This document shows positions 56,362 through 64,000 of a DNA stretch of 64,000 bases, in pieces. The first letter of the stretch is position 1; every line of letters begins with the position of its first letter. This DNA comes from Fictibacillus solisalsi (GTDB taxonomy: Bacteria; Bacillota; Bacilli; Bacillales; Fictibacillaceae): NCBI RefSeq assembly GCF_900103485.1, contig NZ_FNHW01000001.1, positions 1,027,418 to 1,091,417 of the forward strand, in the 5' to 3' direction. The translations under genes and the position numbers were made by a program. The notes beneath the pieces are model-generated. The model had not been told where the DNA came from. It did not search any database and was given only the letters and a program-made list of their open reading frames with translations.

Positions 56362-56589
56362 ATGAAGCAAGCGATCAATATCCAGGATCAGTATTTGAAC
56401 CAATTACGACGGGAAAATATCTATGTGACTGTATATTTACTAAATGGTTTTCAACTTAAAGGGCTGGTGAAAGGGTTCGATAACTTTACGGTCATCCTGG
56501 AATCAGAAGGAAAACAACACTTAATATACAAGCATGCCATCTCAACTTTCACGCCTCATCGTCCGGTGGAGCTGCCGGCTGAAAATTGA
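56362..56589 (+). CDS. hfq: RNA chaperone Hfq
   Basis: 75-residue Sm-like hexamer-forming RNA chaperone. Sm1 ([25 protein letters not shown] in parts: [20 protein letters not shown]) and Sm2 (LIYKHAIST) are intact, preceded by the N-terminal helix [15 protein letters not shown]. Start ATG 56362 has GAGGAGG at 56346-56352; an in-frame ATG at 56344 overlaps miaA. It has the short C-terminus typical of Bacillus Hfq. Confidence 0.97.
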   Translation: MKQAINIQDQYLNQLRRENIYVTVYLLNGFQLKGLVKGFDNFTVILESEGKQHLIYKHAISTFTPHRPVELPAEN

Positions 56590-56613
56590 TACATAGGTAC
56601 GTTGGGAATTTTT

Positions 56614-56648
56614 AAAAAACCTTGCTGAACGTTCAGCAAGGTTTTTTT
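56614..56648. terminator. Bidirectional terminator between hfq and the recombinase-like gene
   Basis: Perfect palindromic stem aaaaaaccttgctgaac with its complement, A run on the left and seven T residues on the right. It closes hfq and the convergent minus-strand gene, whose stop codon touches it. Confidence 0.94.
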
Positions 56649-57624
56649 ATGTTGGTATTACCTGTAGGTAATTATAGTATCGGCGAAGGCTTAAGGGGGA
56701 CCTGAATCCATACTTCGTTTTCATGGTTTCAAAATCGAGTCCAGCCTTTACATCATTCAGGATGCACGTTCTCCTCAGATGCTGTGCAGATATCCCCTTG
56801 CGTAAACCGGATCTCTCAATTTCCAGCCGGATCATTTTTTGTACCGCAATCTCGGTGAGCGGTTTAGGGGAATGTGTTTTGTATACCCATCGGTAGGTTC
56901 CCCGCTGATAGTCAAAAGCGGCCAGGAAGTGATCGTTGGAATACCATGCCGGACGAACGGCCTGCGGGATGGTCTCATAATAGGAATAAAGCAACGTCTG
57001 GTCATTTTTCTCTAATGGTATTTCTCGGGTAAGGCTCGTTTCTGAGGGAACATGCACATACCCTTTTGTGAAGTTGATATGTTTCATTTTGAGTGAGGTG
57101 AGTTCATGCAGTGTTAATCCATAATACGCAAGCAACATAATGATTGACTGGTTGCGGTCGATCAGCATGTGGCGGTATTTTTGCTGATTTTCCGTCAGGC
57201 CCTTATACGAACGGACGGTTTCAAACAGCTGTTGAAGCTCATCACTTGTGATGAAGTCTTCTTCCGTAAAGCAAGCGTCGTCCTTTGGACCGATTTCAAC
57301 GCCGCTTACCGGATTGAAAGAAAGGTTCCCCAAACTGATCTGAAACTGGACGAGTTGCTTGAGCACTGTCAGCACACGCTGAAGAGTGCGAAGCGAATAA
57401 TGACGTTCCTTCATTAAAAAATCAAAGTACGATTGAAAGTCTTTGGTTTGCAGCGACTGAAAGACTGAAAAACTGTCCTCTTTTTTGACGACGCGCATCC
57501 AGGCCAAAAAGTCATTCACATCATAAAAATATCGCCTGATGGTACTTTCCTGTCTGCCTTTCTTCTCCAATGCTTCTAAATAAACAGCCGAATAGCGTGG
57601 CAAGGAATCGATTAGCGGAAACAT
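56647..57624 (-). CDS. Tyrosine recombinase-fold protein lacking most catalytic residues
   Basis: 325-residue protein with the two-domain layout of XerC/XerD-type integrases: an N-terminal SAM-like core-binding domain (about 8-105) and a C-terminal domain (about 125-320). By alignment from memory with XerD, only Arg II (R284 in QHLRRT) and a C-terminal tyrosine (Y316 or Y317) are kept. Arg I is T171 in GLTLHEL, the beta-hairpin lysine is E195, the HxLRH histidines are Q281 and R285, and His III is F307. Strand exchange is therefore doubtful. Start at 57624 has ACGGAGG upstream. It has its own promoter and no phage genes around it. Confidence 0.78.
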   Translation of the reverse strand: MFPLIDSLPRYSAVYLEALEKKGRQESTIRRYFYDVNDFLAWMRVVKKEDSFSVFQSLQTKDFQSYFDFLMKERHYSLRTLQRVLTVLKQLVQFQISLGNLSFNPVSGVEIGPKDDACFTEEDFITSDELQQLFETVRSYKGLTENQQKYRHMLIDRNQSIIMLLAYYGLTLHELTSLKMKHINFTKGYVHVPSETSLTREIPLEKNDQTLLYSYYETIPQAVRPAWYSNDHFLAAFDYQRGTYRWVYKTHSPKPLTEIAVQKMIRLEIERSGLRKGISAQHLRRTCILNDVKAGLDFETMKTKYGFRSPLSLRRYYNYLQVIPT

Positions 57625-57650
57625 AGCAACCTCCGTATGGCGTTTTTTTC

Positions 57651-57659
57651 ATTATACCA
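57651..57659 (-). promoter_or_regulatory. Extended -10 promoter of the recombinase-like gene
   Basis: Minus strand TGgTATAAT with TATAAT at 57656-57651, 27 bases before the start codon; no good -35. Confidence 0.55.
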
Positions 57660-57754
57660 ATATGTACCTCCATGAGCACATATTAACAAAATGAATATTT
57701 GCGTGTGTAAGATTGAACACTAACCGTAACAATGAAAAAGAGAGGGTTTTTTCC

Positions 57755-58330
57755 ATGAGAAACTATTTGCTAGTCATTGGAGCGGCTATCATGATTTCGG
57801 GTTGTTCAGGACAAGAACTTGACCTGGATCAAGATAAAAATTACAAAGCACCGACGAAGGTCAACATGAAGAAATTGCCGAACTCACAAAATGATGCTCC
57901 CAATGTGAATGAAAAAAACTATGAGGCGAAAAATGCGAAGGAAATTCATGATCTGGCAGTAACCGTACCAGGGGTGAAACAAGCAGATGTCATTGTGAGC
58001 GGCATTTATACGCTCGTGGGAATTACACCCGAGAAACAACTTTCTCAGAAACAAAAGGACCGTTTGCGGTTGAAGGTCTACCAGAACATTAAGGGCAATG
58101 AGCACGGAAAGAATGCTGCGATTACAGCTGATCCCGCACTTATTAAGGAAATGAGGGGGATTCAGAAAAAAATTGATGATGGCGATACGCTGAATACGGA
58201 TGACGTTTACAATAAACTGGGGATTTTAATTGGCAAAATTGTCCCGCCGTCCAATCAGGCGAAGAGAAATGAACAAAAAGACATGGACCGGATGAAGCAC
58301 AATAATCGGGGAAGGCAAGTGTACGAATAA
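57755..58330 (+). CDS. YhcN/YlaJ-family sporulation lipoprotein
   Basis: 191-residue lipoprotein with a short signal peptide and lipobox I-S-G-C, lipidated at C17. The mature part contains VPGVKQADVIVSGIYTLVGI, the core of the YhcN/YlaJ (PF09580) domain, followed by a basic tail (MKHNNRGRQVYE). Family members are found in spore membranes and affect germination or outgrowth. Start ATG 57755 has GAGAGG; an in-frame ATG at 57713 lies before that site. It diverges from the recombinase-like gene and converges on the YitT-like gene. Confidence 0.8.
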   Translation: MRNYLLVIGAAIMISGCSGQELDLDQDKNYKAPTKVNMKKLPNSQNDAPNVNEKNYEAKNAKEIHDLAVTVPGVKQADVIVSGIYTLVGITPEKQLSQKQKDRLRLKVYQNIKGNEHGKNAAITADPALIKEMRGIQKKIDDGDTLNTDDVYNKLGILIGKIVPPSNQAKRNEQKDMDRMKHNNRGRQVYE

Positions 58331-58360
58331 AACTATTTCCCGGAGAAGCGCAAAAAATGA

Positions 58361-58430
58361 CAAAAACCCCTATGGTTTTTCAAAAGAAAAACCCCTAAGG
58401 TTTTTCCAAAGAAAAACATAGGGGTTTTTG
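58361..58430. terminator. Branched bidirectional terminator
   Basis: Outer 14-base-pair stem CAAAAACCCCTATG (58361-58374) with CATAGGGGTTTTTG (58417-58430). Inside lie two smaller hairpins, GTTTTTC/GAAAAAC at 58375-58392 and again at 58400-58417, because the 25-base unit cccctatggtttttcaaaag is repeated as cccctaaggtttttccaaag. It sits between convergent genes and has T runs on both strands. Confidence 0.85.
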
Positions 58431-58439
58431 TGTTTTGGC

Positions 58440-59051
58440 TTAAAGTGAAGCTTCAACCGGGATATCATTTTCGTCCGATTTGGCCCCCTGCTGCGGTTTG
58501 AACTTACCGGCAAGGAAACTTGCAATTGAAATGGTGATTATGGAATAGAGTGCATTTACTATTCCGACCATCAACGAGGCAGACAAAACGATAAGAAAAT
58601 CGGTGATGAACAGTGTCTTTCCGCGATTGATGGAAAGATGCTGATCCATATAAACGGCTAAAATATGGATGCCTCCAAGAGAAGCTCCGTTATTCAGGAC
58701 AAGTACTACTCCGCTTCCAATGATCAGTCCGGATGCAACGGCAATAAATATCGGATGGACACCATTTGTCGGAGCAATCTTCAAAAAGCCGTTGATAATG
58801 GAAATCAGAGAGATGCAAAGCAATGTGTAAACAGAAAACAACATGCCCAACCTTTTTACCGATAAAATAAAGAAGGGAAGGTTAATGACAAAAAACCAAA
58901 CGCCCCAGGAAATCCCCGTTGAAAAGGTTAACAGGGTGGAAATGCCAGCTGTGCCTCCAAACGTGAGATGGGAAATGGTCAGCAGCTTTGTCCCGAAAGC
59001 GGTTAAAAACAGTCCGGTAATCACCAGTAAAGCCTTTTTGATAAAATACAT
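58440..59051 (-). CDS. Short YitT-like membrane protein
   Basis: 203-residue integral membrane protein of the YitT/DUF161 family, five or six hydrophobic segments. FGTKLLTISHLTFGGTAGISTLL, GVWFFVINLPFFIL, GSGVVLVLNNGASLGGIHILA and SINRGKTLFITDFLIVL match the family pattern. It lacks the C-terminal cytoplasmic DUF2179 domain found in the roughly 280-residue YitT proteins. Start at 59051 (MYFIKKALL) has AAAGGAA nine bases upstream; ATG at 59057 is too close to that site. Function unknown. Confidence 0.82.
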   Translation of the reverse strand: MYFIKKALLVITGLFLTAFGTKLLTISHLTFGGTAGISTLLTFSTGISWGVWFFVINLPFFILSVKRLGMLFSVYTLLCISLISIINGFLKIAPTNGVHPIFIAVASGLIIGSGVVLVLNNGASLGGIHILAVYMDQHLSINRGKTLFITDFLIVLSASLMVGIVNALYSIITISIASFLAGKFKPQQGAKSDENDIPVEASL

Positions 59052-59362
59052 TTTCATCGTTCCTTTATTCGCAACTAACTTCAACAATAAGGCAGCTAGA
59101 AATATTAGTCAATACAATTCTTCGGTTAAATATACATTGAAATTTCTGAAAATACTGTTTATCTGAACATTTAATTCGCAATTTTTGAATAAAAATACAT
59201 TTTTAAGTATAAAGATTTAGGGTCCCGAGTTGTTCTCCAAGCCCGTATAATTGCCAGTCTCAAGAATACATTAGAATGAGGGCAGGAAAAGATAGGCATT
59301 TGTCACCCATAAACAATGTCATGCGTATATTAATTTTAGACAGCTAAAGAGAGGTGAATCTC
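59052..59362. other. YitT-spoVK divergent gap
   Basis: A 311-base AT-rich divergent intergenic region. It holds the yitT-like promoter (59084-59112, minus) and presumably the sporulation promoter of spoVK, which I could not place with confidence. No gene or repeat was recognised. Confidence 0.6.
59084..59112 (-). promoter_or_regulatory. Sigma-A promoter of the YitT-like gene
   Basis: On the minus strand TTGACT (59112-59107), 17-base spacer, TATTGT (59089-59084). Confidence 0.6.
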
Positions 59363-60316
59363 TTGCATGATTCCATGACATTTAAAAAGAAGACCCAGAT
59401 CAACATTATCCTGAACCAGAATACGGAAAGAGAAAAGTTGGAAGACGCGCCTGTTTCTGCACCAAAGGAAGGGCAACAGCTTGAAAAGCATCTTCCATTA
59501 AAAAAAATGGAACAGGAAATGTCATCATTGGTTGGCATGGAGGAACTGAAGAATTTTATTAAGGAAATCTATGCATGGCTTTATGTCAATAAATGCAGAG
59601 AAAATCAAGGGCTGAAGGTTGAAAAGCAAGTGCTTCACATGATGTTTAAGGGAAATCCGGGAACAGGAAAGACGACTGTCGCCCGTTTGCTTGGAAGCCT
59701 GTTCCATGAAATGAATGTTCTTTCGAAGGGGCACCTGATCGAGGTGGAGCGTGCGGATCTGGTCGGGGAATATATCGGCCATACCGCCCAGAAAACAAGA
59801 GACCTTCTAAAAAAGGCGATGGGCGGGATCTTGTTTATTGACGAGGCCTACTCGCTCGCCCGCGGTGGCGAAAAGGATTTTGGGAAAGAAGCGATTGATA
59901 CCCTTGTAAAAGCGATGGAAGACCAGCAGCACGATTTCATCCTGATTCTAGCCGGTTATTCGGGAGAGATGGACCGCTTCCTGAAACTAAATCCAGGTTT
60001 GCCGTCACGCTTTCCCATCATGGTCACGTTCCCCGATTACTCGGTTGATGAACTCATGGAAATCTCCAGGAAAATGGTTGCCGAACGGCAGTATATCATG
60101 GCCAAAGATTCGGAGTGGAAGCTGCGGCAGCATCTGCAACGCGTGTGTGCGGCTGGTGAAAAATCCTTTTCAAACGGTAGGTACATTCGCAACATTATCG
60201 AAAAAGCGGTGAGAAAACAATCGGTCCGGTTGTTAAAAGAGGAACGGACGGATAAAAAATCATTGATGACACTAACGGCAGACGACCTGCATCTGGAAGA
60301 GAAACAAGGAATTTGA
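59363..60316 (+). CDS. spoVK: Stage V sporulation protein K, CbbX-like AAA+ ATPase
   Basis: 317-residue AAA+ ATPase of the CbbX/SpoVK family. Walker A GNPGTGKT at 97-104, Walker B GGILFIDEAYSL, sensor 1 LILAGYSGEMD, arginine finger region PGLPSRFP. Needed for spore maturation (cortex stage) in B. subtilis; its client is not known. Start TTG 59363 has AGAGGTGA at 59350-59357; GTG 59354 lies inside the site and ATG 59375 is farther in. It precedes hflX by 41 bases. Confidence 0.93.
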   Translation: MHDSMTFKKKTQINIILNQNTEREKLEDAPVSAPKEGQQLEKHLPLKKMEQEMSSLVGMEELKNFIKEIYAWLYVNKCRENQGLKVEKQVLHMMFKGNPGTGKTTVARLLGSLFHEMNVLSKGHLIEVERADLVGEYIGHTAQKTRDLLKKAMGGILFIDEAYSLARGGEKDFGKEAIDTLVKAMEDQQHDFILILAGYSGEMDRFLKLNPGLPSRFPIMVTFPDYSVDELMEISRKMVAERQYIMAKDSEWKLRQHLQRVCAAGEKSFSNGRYIRNIIEKAVRKQSVRLLKEERTDKKSLMTLTADDLHLEEKQGI

Positions 60317-60357
60317 TATGATGAACGTATGATAAAAAACGAAAGCAGGTTGATTTT

Positions 60358-61596
60358 TTGGAAGATACCACGCATTCTCAAGAAGAGAAAGCCATCCTCG
60401 TTGGCTGCCAGCTGCCAGGGCAAACCGACGAGCGATTTTTTTATTCCATGGAAGAGCTGGAGTCGTTGACAAAAACGGCTCAGGGACAAGCTGTGGCCAC
60501 GGTTACACAAAAAAGGGAACGATACGATGCGTCCACCTTCATCGGGAAAGGAAAGATTGAAGAAATTGTCGCTCTTGAAGAAGAGCTGGAAGCCGATCTT
60601 ATTATTTTCAATGATGAGCTTACACCAGCGCAAAACCGGAATTTATCCCGTTATTTTGATGCGCGGATCATTGATCGCACACAGCTGATCTTGGATATTT
60701 TTGCGACCCGTGCTCGCTCCAGGGAAGGTAAGCTGCAGGTCGAACTGGCGCAGCTGCAATACATCCTGCCAAGGCTTGCAGGAATTGGTACGTCGATGTC
60801 GCGTCTTGGAGGCGGGATTGGCACCAGGGGTCCAGGGGAAACCAAGCTTGAACAGGACAGGCGGCATATCCGCACGAAGATTACTGATATTAAACGCCAG
60901 CTGGAAGATATCGTTCACCACCGGGAACGATACAGGGAAAGGCGGAAGGAAAACCAGGCCATCCAAGCAGCTCTGGTCGGCTATACCAACGCGGGTAAAT
61001 CTACGCTTTTCAACGGATTGACACGGGCAGACAGCTATGAAGAAAACTTGCTGTTTGCTACCCTTGATCCATTAACGAGAAAAATGCGTCTTCCTTCCGG
61101 ATTGCAGGTGCTTGTCACCGACACTGTAGGATTCATTCAGGACTTGCCCACTTCACTGATTGCTGCATTTCGTTCGACACTTGAAGAAGTAAAAGAAGCG
61201 GATGTACTCATCCATGTTATCGACGGGTCGAGCGAAGACCGGGGACAGCATGAAGAAACGGTGCTGTCGATCCTAAAGGAACTGGGTGCCGCATCCATTC
61301 CCATGGTGACCGTGTTTAATAAGAAGGATCTATTTAATGAAGGCTTTATTCCGGCTGCTTCAACATCCATATCCATCTCTGCCTTTGAGAGTGGGGATTT
61401 GCAGCGTTTAAAAGAAGTCATCGAAACAGAAATGAAAAAGCAAATGGATTACTATCATATTTTTGTTCCGGCTTCAGAAGGCAAAACACTGTCCATGCTG
61501 AAAACAACGACCATATTGCTGGAGCAAAGATTTGAAGAAGAAACTCAATCGTATGAATGTAAAGGCTATGCTTTACCATCCACGAAATTACAATAA
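60358..61596 (+). CDS. hflX: Ribosome-associated GTPase HflX
   Basis: 412-residue HflX GTPase, which splits stalled or hibernating ribosomes. N-terminal HflX domain with [10 protein letters not shown] and [17 protein letters not shown], the glycine-rich [18 protein letters not shown] loop, then G domain: G1 GYTNAGKS at 208-215, G3 DTVGFI, G4 NKKD. Start TTG 60358 with an AGCAGGTTGA site. B. subtilis homologue is YnbA. Followed by ynbB after 12 bases. Confidence 0.95.
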   Translation: MEDTTHSQEEKAILVGCQLPGQTDERFFYSMEELESLTKTAQGQAVATVTQKRERYDASTFIGKGKIEEIVALEEELEADLIIFNDELTPAQNRNLSRYFDARIIDRTQLILDIFATRARSREGKLQVELAQLQYILPRLAGIGTSMSRLGGGIGTRGPGETKLEQDRRHIRTKITDIKRQLEDIVHHRERYRERRKENQAIQAALVGYTNAGKSTLFNGLTRADSYEENLLFATLDPLTRKMRLPSGLQVLVTDTVGFIQDLPTSLIAAFRSTLEEVKEADVLIHVIDGSSEDRGQHEETVLSILKELGAASIPMVTVFNKKDLFNEGFIPAASTSISISAFESGDLQRLKEVIETEMKKQMDYYHIFVPASEGKTLSMLKTTTILLEQRFEEETQSYECKGYALPSTKLQ

Positions 61597-61608
61597 AAGG
61601 AGCACCAC

Positions 61609-62874
61609 ATGTTTTCACAGTTTCAAAACGGAGAAAGATTACAAACCTTAACAAGGGCTACAGAAGAAAAAATTCGCGGTCAGCATGAGAAGATTCAGCA
61701 GACCGCCGAATTCAATCAGTTAAAAGTATTAAAAAGCTTTAGAGAACAAAAGGTGAGTGATTTTCATTTCACTCCCTCCACCGGGTACGGGTATGACGAT
61801 GCCGGCCGAGATACGCTTGAAAAGGTGTATGCCCAGGTATTCGGAGGAGAAGCAGCGCTTGTACGGCCACAGATTATTTCGGGCACTCACGCCATTTCTC
61901 TGTCTCTATTCGGTGTTTTGCTGCCGGGGGACGAGCTTCTCTATATTACCGGAAAGCCCTACGATACACTTGAAGAAATTGTGGGGATTCGAGGAAAAGG
62001 GACCGGTTCGTTAAAAGAATATGATATTACCTACCAGCATACCGAGCTGACTCCTTCCGGACGCCCGGATTTCAAAGCCATTCGAAATGCTATTTCTGAC
62101 AAAACTCGAATGATCGGTATTCAGCGATCAAAAGGCTATGCGGACCGGACATCTTTTACAATTGAAGAAATTCGGGAGATGATTTCATTCGTAAAGGAAA
62201 TCAAGCCCGATGTAGTGGTGTTTGTGGATAATTGCTATGGAGAGTTTGTAGAAGAAAAGGAGCCATGCGAAGTTGGAGCAGATCTGGTTGCCGGTTCACT
62301 TATCAAGAACCCGGGCGGTGGGCTTGCCAAAACCGGCGGTTACATCGCAGGAAAGAAAGAACTGGTGGAACGGTGTTCATACAGGCTCACATCACCAGGA
62401 ATAGGAGCGGAAGCAGGCGCTTCTTTATACAGCCTGCTTGAAATGTACCAGGGGTTCTTTTTGGCACCGCACGTTACCGCACAGGCGTTAAAAGGTGCCG
62501 TTTTTACAGCTGCTCTCCTTGAAAGTCTTGGAATGGAGACCAATCCCGCATGGAATGAAGAGCGTACTGACTTGATTCAGTCGGTTAAATTCAATGATGA
62601 AAAACGAATGGTATCTTTTTGCCAGGCGATTCAGCTGGTTTCACCGGTTAATGCCCATGCGGTTCCTTATCCCGGCTATATGCCCGGTTATGAACATGAT
62701 GTGATCATGGCAGCAGGAACGTTTATCCAGGGAGCGAGCATTGAACTCACAGCTGATGGACCAATCCGTCCGCCATACATAGCCTATGTTCAGGGCGGCC
62801 TTACCTATGAGCATGTCAAAATCGCCATTTTGACGGCTATCGACCAATTAATGGAACAAAATCTGCTTCATTAA
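61609..62874 (+). CDS. ynbB: YnbB, PLP-dependent aluminium-resistance/methionine gamma-lyase-like protein
   Basis: 421-residue fold-type I PLP enzyme of the YnbB (aluminium resistance) family. PLP-site context is visible in GTHAISLSLFGVL, VVVFVDNCYGEF and VAGSLIKNPGGGLAKTGGY, with the Schiff-base lysine probably in SLIKNPGGG. The reaction has not been established; resemblance is to cystathionine-type lyases. Start ATG 61609 has AAAGGAGC. It lies between hflX and glnR, as in B. subtilis. Confidence 0.9.
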   Translation: MFSQFQNGERLQTLTRATEEKIRGQHEKIQQTAEFNQLKVLKSFREQKVSDFHFTPSTGYGYDDAGRDTLEKVYAQVFGGEAALVRPQIISGTHAISLSLFGVLLPGDELLYITGKPYDTLEEIVGIRGKGTGSLKEYDITYQHTELTPSGRPDFKAIRNAISDKTRMIGIQRSKGYADRTSFTIEEIREMISFVKEIKPDVVVFVDNCYGEFVEEKEPCEVGADLVAGSLIKNPGGGLAKTGGYIAGKKELVERCSYRLTSPGIGAEAGASLYSLLEMYQGFFLAPHVTAQALKGAVFTAALLESLGMETNPAWNEERTDLIQSVKFNDEKRMVSFCQAIQLVSPVNAHAVPYPGYMPGYEHDVIMAAGTFIQGASIELTADGPIRPPYIAYVQGGLTYEHVKIAILTAIDQLMEQNLLH

Positions 62875-62904
62875 ACGAATATAAAATATTTTTTGATAAT
62901 TTTA

Positions 62905-62921
62905 TGTTATTTCTTCTCACA
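62905..62921. promoter_or_regulatory. GlnR/TnrA box 1 of glnRA
   Basis: TGTTATTTCTTCTCACA, a full match to TGTNA-N7-TNACA, centred about 28 bases upstream of box 2. Confidence 0.85.
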
Positions 62922-62926
62922 TTGTA

Positions 62927-62955
62927 TTGACATGTTAGGTTATGTGACATAAGAT
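62927..62955 (+). promoter_or_regulatory. glnRA promoter with GlnR box 2 as its spacer
   Basis: Consensus TTGACA at 62927-62932, 17-base spacer, TAAGAT at 62950-62955. The whole spacer, TGTTAGGTTATGTGACA (62933-62949), is itself a full GlnR/TnrA box, so bound GlnR would block polymerase. Confidence 0.9.
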
Positions 62956-62981
62956 AAAAGTAGTTGGAAGGAGGGCTTACG

Positions 62982-63377
62982 ATGATGAATGATGATACAC
63001 GGCGGAATCAACCTTTATTTCCGATCAGTATTGTTATGAAGCTAACTGAATTATCTGCCCGGCAAATTCGATATTATGAAGAACATGAACTGATTAACCC
63101 GGCTCGTACAGACGGCAACCGGAGAATGTTCTCTTTCAACGATGTGGATAAATTGCTGGAAATCAAGTCTCTGATTGAACAAGGCGTCAATCTTGCAGGA
63201 ATCAAGCGTGTGTTTGAGCTGAACCAGCAAGCGGTTAGCCTTTTGAAAAATGAGGTTAAGAACGAGCAAGTGTCTGACGCTGCCATACACCGCCGATTAA
63301 AGCGCGACTTGATGCATGCGGGCAGACTGGGGAAGACGTCCTTGATCCAGGGGGAACTATCCCGCTTTTTCCACTAA
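62982..63377 (+). CDS. glnR: Nitrogen repressor GlnR (MerR family)
   Basis: 131-residue MerR-type repressor of the glnRA operon. N-terminal winged helix with [26 protein letters not shown] (core [17 protein letters not shown]) and [16 protein letters not shown]; the C-terminal tail, ending GELSRFFH, senses feedback-inhibited glutamine synthetase in B. subtilis. Start ATG 62982 has AAGGAGGG at 62968-62975; ATG 62985 is also possible. Two GlnR boxes in its promoter show autoregulation. It precedes glnA by 45 bases. Confidence 0.96.
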   Translation: MMNDDTRRNQPLFPISIVMKLTELSARQIRYYEEHELINPARTDGNRRMFSFNDVDKLLEIKSLIEQGVNLAGIKRVFELNQQAVSLLKNEVKNEQVSDAAIHRRLKRDLMHAGRLGKTSLIQGELSRFFH

Positions 63378-63422
63378 TCTTACCAACGAATGCTGTATTC
63401 AATTTCTAAGGAGGAGTAACAA

Positions 63423-64000
63423 TTGGCTAAATTTACAAGAGAAGACATCATGCAAATTGCAAAAGATGAAAATGTACGTTTCATTCGCCTTCAGTTTACC
63501 GATCTTTTGGGCGTAATCAAGAACGTAGAAATTCCTATCGGACAATTGGAAAAGGCATTGGATAATAAGATGATGTTTGACGGTTCTTCTATCGAAGGAT
63601 TTGTGCGCATCGAGGAATCCGATATGCTTCTTTACCCTGATTTAGACACATGGGTTGTATTCCCTTGGACATCTGAAAAAGGAAAAGTAGCGCGTCTGAT
63701 CTGTGATATCTACAATCCGGATGGCACACCATTTGCCGGCGACCCTCGCGGAATTTTGAAACGAGTACTGAAAGAAATGGAAGATTTGGGCTTCACGGAT
63801 TTCAACATCGGGCCTGAACCAGAATTCTTCCTCTTTAAAAATGATGAAAAAGGCGAGCCGACACTTGAGCTTAACGACAAAGGCGGATATTTTGACCTTG
63901 CGCCTACAGACCTTGGTGAAAACTGCCGTCGCGATATCGTTCTTGAGCTTGAGGACATGGGCTTTGAAATTGAAGCATCTCACCATGAAGTAGCTCCTGG
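63423..64000 (+). CDS. glnA: Glutamine synthetase, type I (3' end outside window)
   Basis: First 192 full codons of GlnA, open to the window end. It begins [18 protein letters not shown], with [18 protein letters not shown] and GPEPEFFLF (metal-binding glutamates) and ends in ASHHEVAPG, all class I-alpha signatures. The enzyme makes glutamine from glutamate and ammonia, and in its feedback-inhibited form controls GlnR and TnrA. Start TTG 63423 has AAGGAGGAG upstream. Co-transcribed with glnR. Confidence 0.97.
   Translation, partial: MAKFTREDIMQIAKDENVRFIRLQFTDLLGVIKNVEIPIGQLEKALDNKMMFDGSSIEGFVRIEESDMLLYPDLDTWVVFPWTSEKGKVARLICDIYNPDGTPFAGDPRGILKRVLKEMEDLGFTDFNIGPEPEFFLFKNDEKGEPTLELNDKGGYFDLAPTDLGENCRRDIVLELEDMGFEIEASHHEVAP

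Noticed and set aside
56647-57624. Prophage or integrative element marked by an integrase gene
   Set aside because: No attachment repeats, tRNA, phage or transfer genes flank it, and the active-site residues are largely lost.
59280-59350. Sigma-E or sigma-K promoter of spoVK
   Set aside because: CATAAACA- and GTATATTA-like strings occur, but none had a matching -35 at proper distance.

Overview
The window is core chromosome of an endospore-forming Bacillaceae bacterium (Firmicutes). Gene content and order follow the Bacillus subtilis polC-to-glnA interval, and the sporulation genes dpaAB (spoVF), spoIIIE, spoVS, cotE and spoVK are all present. Several departures from the B. subtilis order as I remember it (no ymxH after mlpA, a nucleoside ABC operon beside ymfC, no tdh-kbl after spoVS, an extra recombinase-like gene after hfq) point to a genus outside the B. 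subtilis and B. cereus groups. I cannot name the genus. I see no prophage, insertion sequence, CRISPR array, rRNA or tRNA.

Layout. 1-7518: the end of polC, then rimP-nusA-ylxR-ylxQ-infB-ylxP-rbfA, a tight translation and transcription-factor operon with its own promoter in front of rimP. 7578-12534: truB, ribF, rpsO and pnpA; a 543-base gap between rpsO and pnpA holds a terminator, a dispersed repeat and a tandem hairpin array. 12700-20397: ylxY, mlpA, the dipicolinate synthase pair dpaAB, and the aspartate-pathway genes asd-dapG-dapA that supply dipicolinate, diaminopimelate and lysine. 20715-25914: rnjB, tepA, ylzJ and spoIIIE. 26136-31679: a GntR regulator followed by a nucleoside ABC uptake operon (nupN-O-P-Q type). 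31808-40443: ymfF-ymfH peptidase pair, ymfI, ymfJ, ymfK, the RodZ-like ymfM, pgsA, cinA and LexA-controlled recA.

40752-46462: rny, ymdB, spoVS (with a sigma-H promoter) and a two-subunit 2-oxoacid:ferredoxin oxidoreductase. 46486-47679: a minus-strand MFS transporter. 47867-56589: miaB-ymcA, cotE, mutS-mutL, miaA and hfq. 56647-59051: an accessory-looking island with a degenerate tyrosine recombinase, a YhcN/YlaJ-type sporulation lipoprotein and a short YitT-like membrane protein. 59363-64000: spoVK-hflX-ynbB, glnR and the start of glnA, with two GlnR boxes.

All 57 internal starts were placed using ribosome-binding sites and family alignment from memory; 15 use TTG or GTG. Almost every transcription unit is closed by a clear intrinsic terminator.

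No unmistakable novel system is present. The best leads are a recombinase-fold protein that has lost most catalytic residues beside hfq, a three-copy intergenic repeat with inverted termini, a tandem terminator-like hairpin array in front of pnpA, a branched bidirectional terminator at 58361-58430, a cysteine-rich CotE, an RNase J2 with an intact metal motif, and the uncharacterised ACT plus P-loop protein YmfK.
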